A stretch of DNA of 64,000 nucleotides from an uncultured Pseudomonadota bacterium (GTDB lineage: Bacteria > Pseudomonadota > Gammaproteobacteria > CAJXQU01). This document shows, piece after piece, positions 10,532-19,790 of the stretch. Both the position numbers and the translations under genes were made by a program. The stretch covers positions 124,001 to 188,000 of the forward strand of contig CAJXQU010000002.1 in assembly GCA_913058255.1 (NCBI GenBank), written 5' to 3'. A model generated the notes under the pieces. That model was not told where the DNA came from and made no database searches. It saw nothing but the letters and a program-made list of their open reading frames with translations. Each line of letters opens with the position of its first letter. The first letter of the stretch is position 1.

Positions 10532-11626
10532 ATGTCCAAAGCAAAAGTAGCCTTGATTACAGGTGTCACTGGTCAGGATGGCGCATATCTAGCAGAATTT
10601 TTACTCGGAAAGGGCTATGAAGTCCATGGCATTAAACGCCGTAGCTCTTTATTTAATACTGACCGTATTGACCATTTATACCAAGATCCACATGAAAGTG
10701 ACCGTATGTTTATGCTGCACCATGGGGATTTAACGGACTCAACGAGTTTGATCAGAATTATTCAGGAAACGCAACCTGATGAGATCTATAATTTAGCCGC
10801 TCAGTCACATGTAGCTGTTTCTTTTGAAGAGCCTGAATATACGGCTAATTCAGACGCGCTAGGCCCGTTACGAATTTTAGAAGCCATTCGAATTTTAGGT
10901 CTTGAGAAAAAAACACGGTTTTATCAAGCGTCTACATCAGAGTTATATGGTGAGGTTCAAGAAACACCGCAGAAAGAAACCACGCCTTTTTATCCTCGCT
11001 CACCTTATGGTGTAGCAAAGCTTTATGCCTATTGGATTACGATCAATTATCGTGAGTCTTATGGTATCTATGCATGTAATGGCATATTGTTTAATCACGA
11101 ATCGCCTTTACGTGGAGAGACTTTTGTTACTAGAAAAATCACTCGTGCCTTGGCTCGAATTAAACTAGGCCTGCAAAAGAAACTGTTCCTGGGCAACATG
11201 GATGCATTACGAGATTGGGGCCATGCAAAAGACTACGTTGAAATGCAATGGTTGATGTTGCAGCAAGATAAGCCCGAAGATTTCGTCATTGCAACAGGCG
11301 AACAGTTCTCAGTTCGAGATTTCGTTACCATTGCGGCAAACCATCTTTCGATAGAAATCGAGTGGCAAGGTGAAGGTCTCGAAGAAAAAGGTATTAATAA
11401 AGAAACGGGGGAAGTCATTGTTGAGGTTGATCCACGTTACTTCCGACCAGCCGAAGTCGAAACGTTACTTGGTGATGCATCAAAAGCAAAAGAAAAGCTT
11501 GGTTGGACACCGAAGATCAGTTTCGCTGAACTAGTGGAAGAAATGGTTGCTGAAGATTTAAAAATAGCAAGCCGTGATTCTCTGGTTGAAAAAGTTGGTT
11601 ATAAAGTGTTTAAACATCAAGAATAA
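10532..11626 (+). CDS. gmd: GDP-mannose 4,6-dehydratase
   Basis: Extended short-chain dehydrogenase (364 residues) that converts GDP-mannose to GDP-4-keto-6-deoxymannose. It has the NAD(P)-binding [16 protein letters not shown], the [18 protein letters not shown] segment specific to Gmd, the catalytic threonine/YxxxK region around [10 protein letters not shown], and [19 protein letters not shown]. The product feeds the GDP-fucose synthase encoded next and possibly the DegT aminotransferase further down, which resembles GDP-perosamine synthase. A leaderless-looking 220-base gap before it may contain a promoter. Confidence 0.97.
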   Translation: MSKAKVALITGVTGQDGAYLAEFLLGKGYEVHGIKRRSSLFNTDRIDHLYQDPHESDRMFMLHHGDLTDSTSLIRIIQETQPDEIYNLAAQSHVAVSFEEPEYTANSDALGPLRILEAIRILGLEKKTRFYQASTSELYGEVQETPQKETTPFYPRSPYGVAKLYAYWITINYRESYGIYACNGILFNHESPLRGETFVTRKITRALARIKLGLQKKLFLGNMDALRDWGHAKDYVEMQWLMLQQDKPEDFVIATGEQFSVRDFVTIAANHLSIEIEWQGEGLEEKGINKETGEVIVEVDPRYFRPAEVETLLGDASKAKEKLGWTPKISFAELVEEMVAEDLKIASRDSLVEKVGYKVFKHQE

Positions 11627-11680
11627 AAACTATTGGGAATATATGTAATATTCACTAAAGTTAGAGCATAAAAAAATATC

Positions 11681-12646
11681 ATGACTAATTTCCAGAAACA
11701 TATGCCTAAAGATGCCGCTATATATGTTGCAGGGCATAATGGGCTTGTCGGATCAGCAATTGTTCGTTCTTTGAAAAACACAGGTTATACGAACCTTATT
11801 TTAAAGAGCAGCAAAGAGATTGACTTGCGGAGCCAAGCCACGGTTCATGATTTTTTTCAACAAGAAAAACCTGAATATGTATTTTTAGCAGCGGCCAAAG
11901 TCGGTGGGATTTATGCTAATAATGCAGCACCCGCTGAGTTTCTTTATGATAATTTAATGATAGAAAGTAATATCATTCATAGTGCATATCTATCAGGAGT
12001 CAAAAAACTACTGTTTTTAGGTAGTACTTGTATATATCCTAAAATGGCTCCACAGCCATTAAAAGAAGACTATCTTCTGACAGGTGCTTTAGAGCCAAGC
12101 AATGAGTGGTATGCGGTTGCAAAGATTGCTGGTATAAAAATGTGTCAGGCTTATCACAAGCAGTATGATTGTAATTTTATCTCTGCAATGCCGACGAATC
12201 TTTATGGCCCCGGAGATAACTTTGATTTACAAAACTCCCATGTATTACCGGCAATGATTCGAAAGTTCCATGAGGCGAAAGTCAATGGCGATAAAGAGGT
12301 TGTTATTTGGGGAACAGGAACCCCTAAAAGAGAGTTCTTATATGTTGATGATTGTGCCGAAGCATGTGTCCACTTGATGAATAGCTACTCAGATGAAGTT
12401 TTCGTCAACGTTGGAACTGGTGAAGACATCTCGATTAGAAACTTAGCGGAACTGATTAAAAAGGTGACAAGCTTTGAAGGGGAAATAACGCATGATATGT
12501 CTAAACCAGACGGCACACCTAGAAAATTAGTGGATGTTGATAAGCTACATAAACATGGTTGGAAAGCTGTTGTTACGATTGAAGAAGGTATTGAACGTAC
12601 ATATGACTGGTTTTTATCGCACCAGAACAGCCTAAGAACTAAATAG
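11681..12646 (+). CDS. fcl: GDP-L-fucose synthase
   Basis: Epimerase/reductase (321 residues) that turns GDP-4-keto-6-deoxymannose into GDP-L-fucose. Visible motifs are the cofactor loop [48 protein letters not shown] with the catalytic Tyr and Lys, and [12 protein letters not shown]. It sits 54 bases after gmd, and the pair gives a complete path from GDP-mannose to GDP-fucose, so fucose or a derivative is a probable constituent of the polymer. Confidence 0.96.
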   Translation: MTNFQKHMPKDAAIYVAGHNGLVGSAIVRSLKNTGYTNLILKSSKEIDLRSQATVHDFFQQEKPEYVFLAAAKVGGIYANNAAPAEFLYDNLMIESNIIHSAYLSGVKKLLFLGSTCIYPKMAPQPLKEDYLLTGALEPSNEWYAVAKIAGIKMCQAYHKQYDCNFISAMPTNLYGPGDNFDLQNSHVLPAMIRKFHEAKVNGDKEVVIWGTGTPKREFLYVDDCAEACVHLMNSYSDEVFVNVGTGEDISIRNLAELIKKVTSFEGEITHDMSKPDGTPRKLVDVDKLHKHGWKAVVTIEEGIERTYDWFLSHQNSLRTK

Positions 12647-12652
12647 ATTAAT

Positions 12653-13867
12653 ATGTCAAAAATCATCTTTATCAATAGATTTTTTTATCCCGATCACTCT
12701 GCAACTAGCCAAATGCTGACAGACTTAGTTTTTGGGCTAGTCGAGGGTATAGATGATGAAGAAATTCATATTGTCACAAGTCGACAACAGTACGATACAC
12801 CTGATGCATTATTGGAAAAATACGAGCTAATTAATAAGGTACATGTTCATAGGATTTGGACGTCACGATTTGGTCGTCAAAACTTATTAGGTCGAGTTGT
12901 TGATTACCTTAGTTTTTACATATCTTCTATCTTTATACTTTTCGGTTTAACAAAAAAGAATGATATTGTTGTCGCGAAAACTGATCCGCCTTTAATCTCA
13001 GTAATTGCCGCTGGTGTTGCAAAAGTTAAAGGCGCGCACCTATATAACTGGCTACAAGATTTATTCCCTGAGGTTGCCGCTGAACTGGGGATGAAGTTTG
13101 CGCGAGGCTGGCCTTATACAATGCTTAAAAAAGTCCGAAATAAGACACTGATGCAAGCGAAATCGAATATTGTCATCGGTAAAGCGATAGCTAATAAGCT
13201 TAGATCAGAAGGTATTCCAGATGATAAAATAACCATTATTCATAATTGGGCAGATGAGGATCAAATTAAACTAGTTTCCCACGAACAGAATACACTTAGA
13301 TATGATTGGGGCTTAAGCGAAAAGTTTGTTGTTGGTTATTCCGGTAACTTAGGCCGTAGTCACGACTTCTCTACTATTCTTGCTGCTGCTGAGTCTTTGA
13401 AGAATAATGATGATATCCGTTTCTTGTTAATTGGAGGCGGTGCACAATTAGAAAGTATTAAACAAGAATGTATAGATAGAAAGCTTTCTAATATCGTTTT
13501 CAAACCTTATCAGCCAAGAGATATGCTTTCTGAAAGCTTATCTGTCTCCGATATCCATCTAATTAGTTTAAAACCTGAATTAGAAGGCCTAATATTACCT
13601 TGTAAGTTCTATGGTATTTTAGCTGTCGGCAGACCTGTGATTTTTATTGGTGCCGAAGATGGAGAGATCGCCGAAGTGGTGAAGAAAGAGTCTTGCGGTT
13701 ACTCTATAACACAAGGAGATACTGGAAATTTAATAGAGTCAATTCTTAAAGAAATTAACCTACTACGAAATACAGAAGATGGTTCGAAGAAAATAAGAAA
13801 GCTTTTCGATGATTCTTATTCAAAAAAACGTGCTATAACTGAGTTTGCAGAGGTCTTTAGACGCTAA
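12653..13867 (+). CDS. Glycosyltransferase family 4 (WcaI/WbuB-like)
   Basis: GT-B glycosyltransferase of 404 residues. The start IIFINRFFYPDHSATSQMLT and the middle FPEVAAELGM are typical of the WbuB/WcaI group, which often transfers fucose, fucosamine or glucuronic acid in O-antigen and colanic acid synthesis. The C-terminal half carries VVGYSGNLGRSHDF, FLLIGGGAQLE and SLKPELEGLILPCKFYGILAVG, the donor-binding region. It begins 6 bases after the GDP-fucose synthase stop, so it is in the same operon and may use GDP-fucose; that link is inference. Confidence 0.88.
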   Translation: MSKIIFINRFFYPDHSATSQMLTDLVFGLVEGIDDEEIHIVTSRQQYDTPDALLEKYELINKVHVHRIWTSRFGRQNLLGRVVDYLSFYISSIFILFGLTKKNDIVVAKTDPPLISVIAAGVAKVKGAHLYNWLQDLFPEVAAELGMKFARGWPYTMLKKVRNKTLMQAKSNIVIGKAIANKLRSEGIPDDKITIIHNWADEDQIKLVSHEQNTLRYDWGLSEKFVVGYSGNLGRSHDFSTILAAAESLKNNDDIRFLLIGGGAQLESIKQECIDRKLSNIVFKPYQPRDMLSESLSVSDIHLISLKPELEGLILPCKFYGILAVGRPVIFIGAEDGEIAEVVKKESCGYSITQGDTGNLIESILKEINLLRNTEDGSKKIRKLFDDSYSKKRAITEFAEVFRR

Positions 13868-13973
13868 CGTTACTGTATGATTGAATTTATTCAATTAAGT
13901 ATGATTTAACGGACTTCTTTTTTACTAATCGAATAAGACATCTCAACGATTTTGTCAATACCTGAAATTTTCT

Positions 13974-15299
13974 ATGATATCTAAATTTATAAATAAAGCA
14001 CTTGAATCTTCTCTTGTGCAAAGGATCATGAAGGGCGCAGGCTGGAACCTTATAGCAACGTTTCTTGCACGTGGAGTTCCTTTGATTGCAATGATAGAAG
14101 TTGCAAGAATCATAGATAAAACTTCGTATGGAGAGCTTGGTGCAGTAACAGGAACGGTCGGAATGTTCGGTGTGCTCGCAGCTGCAGGTATGGGGATTAC
14201 GGCAGCAAAACATGTCGCTGAATTTCGAAACTCTAATAAAGAATGTACTGGCCGCATTATTTGCATGTCTACCGTTACGTCTACAACGGTGGGGGTCATA
14301 CTAGGGCTGTTTCTTTTCTTTGCTGCAGACTGGATGGCATCTCATGTTTTAGGCGAACCTCACTTAGCGGAGGGTTTACGGGTAGGTGCGTTCATATTAA
14401 TATTGACCGCACTACAAGCTGCTCAAACAGGCGTGTTAATTGGGTTTGAGGCATTCAAGCTGATGTCAATGGCGAATGTTATTCTTGGTATTTTAACATT
14501 CTCATTCGTTGTTTATGGTGCAACAGTAGGGCACTTATATGGCACTCTTATTGGTTTCCTTGGGGCAGGCATTGCTGGTGTCATAATCAATACTTTTGCA
14601 ATTCGAAAAGTCATGGCTGCGGAGTCTGTACCTTTTAGAATGAATATGACACCAAGTGAGTGGCATATCCTGAGACATTTCAGTTTACCGTCTCTAGCGG
14701 GTGCATTAATGTTCGCCCCTGTTCATTGGCTAAGTATGACAATGCTTATCAATCAGCCTGAAGGCTTCTCCGAAATGGCTGTGTTTACCGCGGCTAATAA
14801 ATGGTTTGCGTTATTGTTATTTTTACCAGGGGTTATTACAAATACCTTGATGCCTATATTTTCCGGGTTGGTAAATGATGGAGACTACGTTAAATTAAAA
14901 GAGTCTTTAAAAACGGGAGCAGGAATGATTGCATTGATTATCCTGCCAATGAGTGTGGTCATCATTATCGCTAGCCCATTGATTATGAAGTTATATGGCC
15001 CTGCCTATTCAGATGGCTGGCCCGTTTTTGTTGCTATCGTTTTGGCTGCAGTTTCGGCCGGGGTCGTTAATCTTTTAACGAATTTACTCGCTGCTTTCAA
15101 TAGAATGTGGGTCCGATTGATTAGTGATATTGCTTGGGCAGCTATATATATATTAGGTACATACTATCTCTTGCAGCTTGGATATGGCGCACTAGGATTA
15201 GCAGTGGCTATGTTTATGGCTTTTATGGTGAAGACTATAATAGTGTTGATTATCTTGGTTCATCATATGAACACTAAACTTCCTATACAGACCGACTAA
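13974..15299 (+). CDS. Polysaccharide flippase (Wzx-like, MOP superfamily)
   Basis: Polytopic membrane protein of 441 residues with about 12-14 hydrophobic helices. The opening GAGWNLIATFLARGVPLIAMIEVARIIDKTSYGELG is the usual first-helix region of polysaccharide flippases, where a short charged loop precedes a tract ending in YGxLG. It should move lipid-linked repeat units across the inner membrane. It stands between a glycosyltransferase and the Wzy-like polymerase, which supports a Wzx/Wzy-dependent route governed by the Wzz-like protein and kinase at the left edge. Confidence 0.88.
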   Translation: MISKFINKALESSLVQRIMKGAGWNLIATFLARGVPLIAMIEVARIIDKTSYGELGAVTGTVGMFGVLAAAGMGITAAKHVAEFRNSNKECTGRIICMSTVTSTTVGVILGLFLFFAADWMASHVLGEPHLAEGLRVGAFILILTALQAAQTGVLIGFEAFKLMSMANVILGILTFSFVVYGATVGHLYGTLIGFLGAGIAGVIINTFAIRKVMAAESVPFRMNMTPSEWHILRHFSLPSLAGALMFAPVHWLSMTMLINQPEGFSEMAVFTAANKWFALLLFLPGVITNTLMPIFSGLVNDGDYVKLKESLKTGAGMIALIILPMSVVIIIASPLIMKLYGPAYSDGWPVFVAIVLAAVSAGVVNLLTNLLAAFNRMWVRLISDIAWAAIYILGTYYLLQLGYGALGLAVAMFMAFMVKTIIVLIILVHHMNTKLPIQTD

Positions 15300-15498
15300 G
15301 AAGGTTGAATGTATCGCTTGAAAGGTAGTTTACGCATTAAAAATTCTGACCTCTATACATAATTTATACGAGTGTGAATTAAAGATTAAAGTAATTGTGT
15401 CGGCTTTTTGATATTTTTATAGTATAAAGAACATCGTTTTAAACAACGCAAGTCGATGTAAAGACTGGATTAGAAAAACTAACAATAGCAATTTCTAT

Positions 15499-16815
15499 AT
15501 GACACCGATAACTATATTTATTTTATGTTTTGTCGTACTTTTTGGTATGACCGCTAAAAGGCCTGTGTTTGTCATTGGTGCTATGTTATCGGTCTATGTT
15601 ATTGAGCAGTTAGCACAAGCTTCTGCGCCATTCTTTGTAGCGAACGCTTCTTTAATTAATTTATTAATCGGTGCTGGTGTTGGTTTTGCTCTTATGATGA
15701 AAGAGCAAAAACTGAGTTACTTAGCGCTACCTAAGTTAAAAATAGTGCTAATTTCGACGCTTATTTATATCTACGCTGGGGTATCGACCTTTTGGGCTTA
15801 TGAACCTGAGTATAGCCTGATTCAAGTCCAGGTGGCATTACCTTATATCATTCTCTATTTACTTCTTGCTACATGGCTCATTGATACACCAGAAGACTAT
15901 AGAATGCTGTACAAGTCTGTAGTGATTATTGGTACTTTACTACTAGGAACGCTTTTGGTTTCAGGAAAACTTGAAGCTGGTGGTGTTCGAATTCCTTGGC
16001 TGCATGACTTCTATGGAGAAGAAATTAGACAAAACTACCTAGAAATAGGCAAGCTTGCAGGGTTAGTTATATTAATCTCTTTACTTTCAGATATTTGGAA
16101 TACATCAAGAATCTGGAGGTACAGCCGGTGGCTAGTCGCACTACTTTGTTTAGCTATTAGTATCAAATCTGGTGCACGTGCACAAACTGTTTTTACCTTA
16201 GGTGTGTTAGTTCTGTTTTTACCTCTAAGATATCCACTTGCAAAAGTTAAGAATTTACTTCTTTTCATCATTGCAGCACCTATCTTAGTTTATTCAATTA
16301 AGTTGTTTCTTGATATTTATTGGGGTGGTTCAAACCGTTGGTCACCAGATGCAGTTGGTGAAGAGTCTGTCGGCGGAAGGTTGCAGATGGCTACATTTTT
16401 AGTAAGAGAGTGGCTTGCTAGTGAACCACTAGCTTTATTCTTTGGCCTAGGAAGTTCATCATCTTATCAAGTTCTATTTCCTAAGTTTCATCAGCCTTAC
16501 TCACACATTATTCCTGCGGAGGTTATAGCTGAACTCGGGTTTGTTGGATTTATAATGTTCTGCGGTGTTCTTTTCTTTTACGTATTTAAGTTTCTACAAC
16601 AATATACAAGAAAATTCACCAACCAATCAAAAGCCTTACTTCTACCACTAGGCGCGGTGTTTGTTTATATTTTTCTGCTTACATTAAAGCAAGGTTCTTT
16701 GCTTTCAAGTATGCATTTATTTTATTTTGGTTCACTGATTGTATTACTCAAAAAGGTCGAACAGGCCGACTTACTCATGACAACGGAAAAACGACGAATA
16801 GTCACCACTCAATGA
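15499..16815 (+). CDS. O-antigen ligase/polymerase family protein (Wzy-like)
   Basis: Polytopic membrane protein of 438 residues with about 10-12 helices. A large periplasmic loop in the second half contains GGRLQMATFLVREWLASEPLALFFGLGSSSSYQ and HQPYSHIIPAEVIAELGFVGF; the histidine and arginine in this layout are usual for the Wzy/WaaL superfamily. In the context of a flippase and a chain-length regulator it is most likely the repeat-unit polymerase, although a ligase cannot be excluded. The stop is 21 bases from the lipoprotein gene, so the two are probably cotranscribed. Confidence 0.82.
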   Translation: MTPITIFILCFVVLFGMTAKRPVFVIGAMLSVYVIEQLAQASAPFFVANASLINLLIGAGVGFALMMKEQKLSYLALPKLKIVLISTLIYIYAGVSTFWAYEPEYSLIQVQVALPYIILYLLLATWLIDTPEDYRMLYKSVVIIGTLLLGTLLVSGKLEAGGVRIPWLHDFYGEEIRQNYLEIGKLAGLVILISLLSDIWNTSRIWRYSRWLVALLCLAISIKSGARAQTVFTLGVLVLFLPLRYPLAKVKNLLLFIIAAPILVYSIKLFLDIYWGGSNRWSPDAVGEESVGGRLQMATFLVREWLASEPLALFFGLGSSSSYQVLFPKFHQPYSHIIPAEVIAELGFVGFIMFCGVLFFYVFKFLQQYTRKFTNQSKALLLPLGAVFVYIFLLTLKQGSLLSSMHLFYFGSLIVLLKKVEQADLLMTTEKRRIVTTQ

Positions 16816-16836
16816 TTATTCAAGGGAGACAACACA

Positions 16837-17724
16837 ATGGTATTAAAGTCTAAATTTTTAGGGTTCTTTCTTTTAATCTTATCAAGCACGAGTGGGTGTA
16901 ATAGCCAAGAGTTACCTGTAGAGCTTGATGTTGAGCTTGCACAAATGAAGTTAGACAGAGGCTTTATTCTGTTTGATGCAACGGCTTACACTAGCAAACC
17001 AAACTTGGCTGTGTATGGTTTTAAGCCGATGCAAAATATTCAAGCATTTTGGGATGCTGGTGAAAGCCAAGAAAACTTACCAAGTGAGGCGCGTGTAAAA
17101 GCTCTATCACGCAAAGTTCTTAAAGACAAAGAAGTAGCCTTTGTTGATATTGAGCATTGGCCCTTACAAGGAACAGAGAAGCAGGTAAAGGTAAGTTTAT
17201 TAAAGTATAAAACGGTACTCGACTGGGTTAAAGAAGCCTCTCCTCAAGTTAAACTAGGTTTATATAGTATGTTTCCTATTCGAGATTATTGGCGAGCGGT
17301 AAAAAGTGAAAGTCACCATGAATACAAACAATGGCAAAGAGAAAATGATCAATTAAAAGCATTAGCCGAAAGCGATAGTGTCGACATTATTTATCCTTCT
17401 ATCTATACCTACTATCGTGATCAAGAAGGCTGGGTAAAGTATGCTATCGCCAACATAAAAGAAGCAAGAAGGCTGAATCCTAATAAGCCTGTTTATGTTT
17501 TTTTATGGCCCCAATATCATGGTTCAAGTAAATTGTTTAGACATACTTATATAGCTGGAGACTATTGGAAGCTTCAGTTAGAAACTGTTTATAAGTACGC
17601 GGATGGCGTCATTATTTGGGGTGGTTGGGACTTTGATAAATGGAAGGCTGAGGCTTGGAATGACTCTGCACCATGGTGGAAGTCGACACAAGAGTTTGTC
17701 AAAGACATAGCAAGCAAGGAATAA
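16837..17724 (+). CDS. Putative lipoprotein with TIM-barrel glycosidase-like fold
   Basis: A 295-residue protein with a lipoprotein signal peptide: a hydrophobic stretch ending SSTSGC with the lipid-accepting Cys21. The mature part has segments of the kind that end beta strands in TIM barrels: VAFVDIEHWPL with a DxE pair, KLGLYSMFP, DIIYPSIYTYY, KPVYVFLWPQYH and GVIIWGGWDFD. The DxE pair followed by conserved tyrosines recalls hyaluronidase-type glycosidases, but I do not recognise the family firmly. Coupling to the Wzy-like gene suggests that it trims or binds the exported polymer at the outer membrane. A cytoplasmic role is unlikely. Confidence 0.65.
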   Translation: MVLKSKFLGFFLLILSSTSGCNSQELPVELDVELAQMKLDRGFILFDATAYTSKPNLAVYGFKPMQNIQAFWDAGESQENLPSEARVKALSRKVLKDKEVAFVDIEHWPLQGTEKQVKVSLLKYKTVLDWVKEASPQVKLGLYSMFPIRDYWRAVKSESHHEYKQWQRENDQLKALAESDSVDIIYPSIYTYYRDQEGWVKYAIANIKEARRLNPNKPVYVFLWPQYHGSSKLFRHTYIAGDYWKLQLETVYKYADGVIIWGGWDFDKWKAEAWNDSAPWWKSTQEFVKDIASKE

Positions 17725-17868
17725 CTGATTAAAAAACACATGCTTAATAATCGGATTCTGGAATAATCATACATAAAAGCTGCTAAGTTAGTGATTAAAA
17801 GGTGGTATTAATAGGATTTCACAATTATTTATTCACTAATAAACACGCTATCCGTTAGAGTATAGCTA

Positions 17869-18417
17869 ATGATAACTAGACCAAACTGCTTTATAAACCC
17901 GCATAGTAAACAGAACAAATTGGGACGTTTAACATGGACTTGGGTGTATTATATTTTGTTCAGGCCTTCTCCGTGGTTTCTGAACTCGTGGCGTATATTT
18001 TTACTTCGCTTGTTTGGTGCAAAAATAGGTTCTGCTTCTATTCCTTCAACGGTAAAGGTTTGGGCACCTTGGCGGCTAAAGGTTGGGGACGAAGTTAATT
18101 TAGATGAAAATGTTAACCTCTATAATGTATTTGGAATAGAAATTGAAGACAGGGTCATTATTAGTCAAGGCTCTTTCTTATGTGGTGCGTCGCATGATTA
18201 TGAAAGCCCTATTTATCCCTTAACAGGAGATTGTATTACTGTAAAAAGCGACAGTTGGATCACTGCAGAGTGTTTTATAGGTCCGGGAGTCACCGTTGAT
18301 TCAGGGACCGTTGTTGGTTCACGCGCAGTTGTATGCAACAACCTGCCTGCGTGGAGTGTTGTTGCTGGTAATCCGGCAAAGGTTATTAAAGAAAGAGTGT
18401 TAAAAAATAATATTTAA
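17869..18417 (+). CDS. WcaF-like sugar O-acetyltransferase
   Basis: Hexapeptide acyltransferase of 182 residues. The N-terminal FRPSPWFLNSWRIFLLRLFGAKIG is the WcaF-type lead, followed by beta-helix repeats, a histidine-containing CGASHDYESP (the probable catalytic His), WITAECFIGPGVTV and the closing AGNPAKVIKERV. It likely acetylates a sugar in the capsule repeat unit before export. It follows the lipoprotein gene after 144 bases and precedes the phosphoribosyltransferase-like gene by 29 bases. Confidence 0.87.
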   Translation: MITRPNCFINPHSKQNKLGRLTWTWVYYILFRPSPWFLNSWRIFLLRLFGAKIGSASIPSTVKVWAPWRLKVGDEVNLDENVNLYNVFGIEIEDRVIISQGSFLCGASHDYESPIYPLTGDCITVKSDSWITAECFIGPGVTVDSGTVVGSRAVVCNNLPAWSVVAGNPAKVIKERVLKNNI

Positions 18418-18446
18418 GAGAAGGCCTGCTGTTTGAGGGCGAAATT

Positions 18447-19094
18447 ATGAACGATATTGTTAAAAAATACGCTGATATAGAAGATACAGTTTTCATGTCA
18501 GTAGAAGAAGCGAAGGTGCTTTCAGAAGAGTTAGCTGATCGGGCTAAACAACTGGATATAGAGTTTGATCAGATCGTCGGTATCGCTAATGGCGCTCGTT
18601 TGATGACGACTATTATCGCAGAAAGAATGGGTTTACCTTATCAAATGCTAACAATAAGAAGAAAAGGTAGTGTCATTAAAGAGTATTTAAGCCGTTTTCC
18701 TCTCTTAATTCGTTTTTTCTCGTTTTGGTATAGTATTCCTGTCCTTAAATATCCATTAGTAGAAGCCATGTGTCGATTACGAGGTTTATCTGATACGAGC
18801 GACTTGAATTCTAGTAAGAGCAATAAATCTAATCAGCTCAAGAACATACTGATCGTAGATGATGCTCTTGAGTTTGGAAGCACAATAGAAGCTGCTAAAA
18901 CGATAATGAAAAGCAACAACGAGAATGCCAATATCGTTGTTGCAGTGATCTCATGGCGTGTATTGCGTCCCAATGAAGAGCAGGTAGCGACCCCAGACAT
19001 TTTTATAACCAGAATGGTTCAGCATTACCCTTGGTCAATGAACAGCCCACACTTCACAGAATATGAGCAGTGGCTTATAGATCATGATGCTTGA
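18447..19094 (+). CDS. Phosphoribosyltransferase-like protein in the EPS locus
   Basis: Type I PRTase fold (215 residues). The PRPP-binding loop ILIVDDALEFGSTIEAAK lies at about residues 134-151, with the two acidic residues and GST of the family, and an early IVGIANGARL segment matches the substrate side. Between them is a 40-residue aromatic and hydrophobic insertion (about 80-115), which could touch the membrane. Such enzymes usually salvage bases, but nothing near it belongs to nucleotide salvage. The reading frame overlaps the HAD gene by 11 bases, so the two products probably act together. I do not know a defined function. Confidence 0.75.
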   Translation: MNDIVKKYADIEDTVFMSVEEAKVLSEELADRAKQLDIEFDQIVGIANGARLMTTIIAERMGLPYQMLTIRRKGSVIKEYLSRFPLLIRFFSFWYSIPVLKYPLVEAMCRLRGLSDTSDLNSSKSNKSNQLKNILIVDDALEFGSTIEAAKTIMKSNNENANIVVAVISWRVLRPNEEQVATPDIFITRMVQHYPWSMNSPHFTEYEQWLIDHDA

Positions 19095-19788
19095 TACAGT
19101 AAGTGAATGTAAAGACAAAATTTTACTAATAGATCTTGATGGAGTACTTGTTACAGAAGGCTCTGGCGACACAAAGATCGGTTTTGAAATTATAGCTATT
19201 CATGAACAACTAACCGAACAGTTAGCTAGCATAAAAATGCCGATTGCTTTATTAACCCATAGATCACGTGGTGAAGCTTTGCAAATTATCAGTGCTTTGG
19301 GTCTTAGTAACTTTAATTTTGCGGCAATCTTTACCGCAAATGATCTTTTTATCAATGGTCTTCGATATAAGGGACTTTCTTTTTTACTCAGGAATGGTTC
19401 AAGAAAAAGCATTATATTGTCTCAAATAGAGAATATGTTCAATATTCCGGCAGTCAATGTCGCACTAATTGATGATAGGCTATGTAACATAGAAGATCTT
19501 CTAGAAGCAGGAGCTGGTTTAGGATTGTGCGCGCCGGCTGCAAAGCTGAGCGAGGGGAGACAATTACAGGCTTTTGATCTGGGCGCAGCTTTCGAAAAAG
19601 TGCATCATTGGTGTCAACAAGGCTCACATTCAGATTCAATTATTCACTTAGAACCTGTTACATCAAAGCTTCATTCCGCTGCCAACACAGGGATCATAAT
19701 GAAAAGAGACTGGAATGATTTTTATGGGCTGACTCGTTCTGGTTTTCGCCATGGTAGGCAGCTGTTTCTAAAACTAATCGCTAAGTAA
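19084..19788 (+). CDS. HAD-superfamily hydrolase
   Basis: Protein of about 234 residues with HAD motif I IDLDGVLV (nucleophile Asp17 and acid Asp19), a motif II-like LLTHRSRG, and a motif IV-like VALIDDR. It should be a phosphatase acting on a small phosphorylated metabolite. The C-terminal quarter (about 175-234) has no recognisable domain. Two adjacent ATG codons at 19084 and 19087 overlap the end of the PRTase-like gene, and the next gene begins 2 bases after the stop, so the three form a tight coupled unit. Its substrate is unknown. Confidence 0.78.
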   Translation: MMLDTVSECKDKILLIDLDGVLVTEGSGDTKIGFEIIAIHEQLTEQLASIKMPIALLTHRSRGEALQIISALGLSNFNFAAIFTANDLFINGLRYKGLSFLLRNGSRKSIILSQIENMFNIPAVNVALIDDRLCNIEDLLEAGAGLGLCAPAAKLSEGRQLQAFDLGAAFEKVHHWCQQGSHSDSIIHLEPVTSKLHSAANTGIIMKRDWNDFYGLTRSGFRHGRQLFLKLIAK

Positions 19789-19790
19789 TT

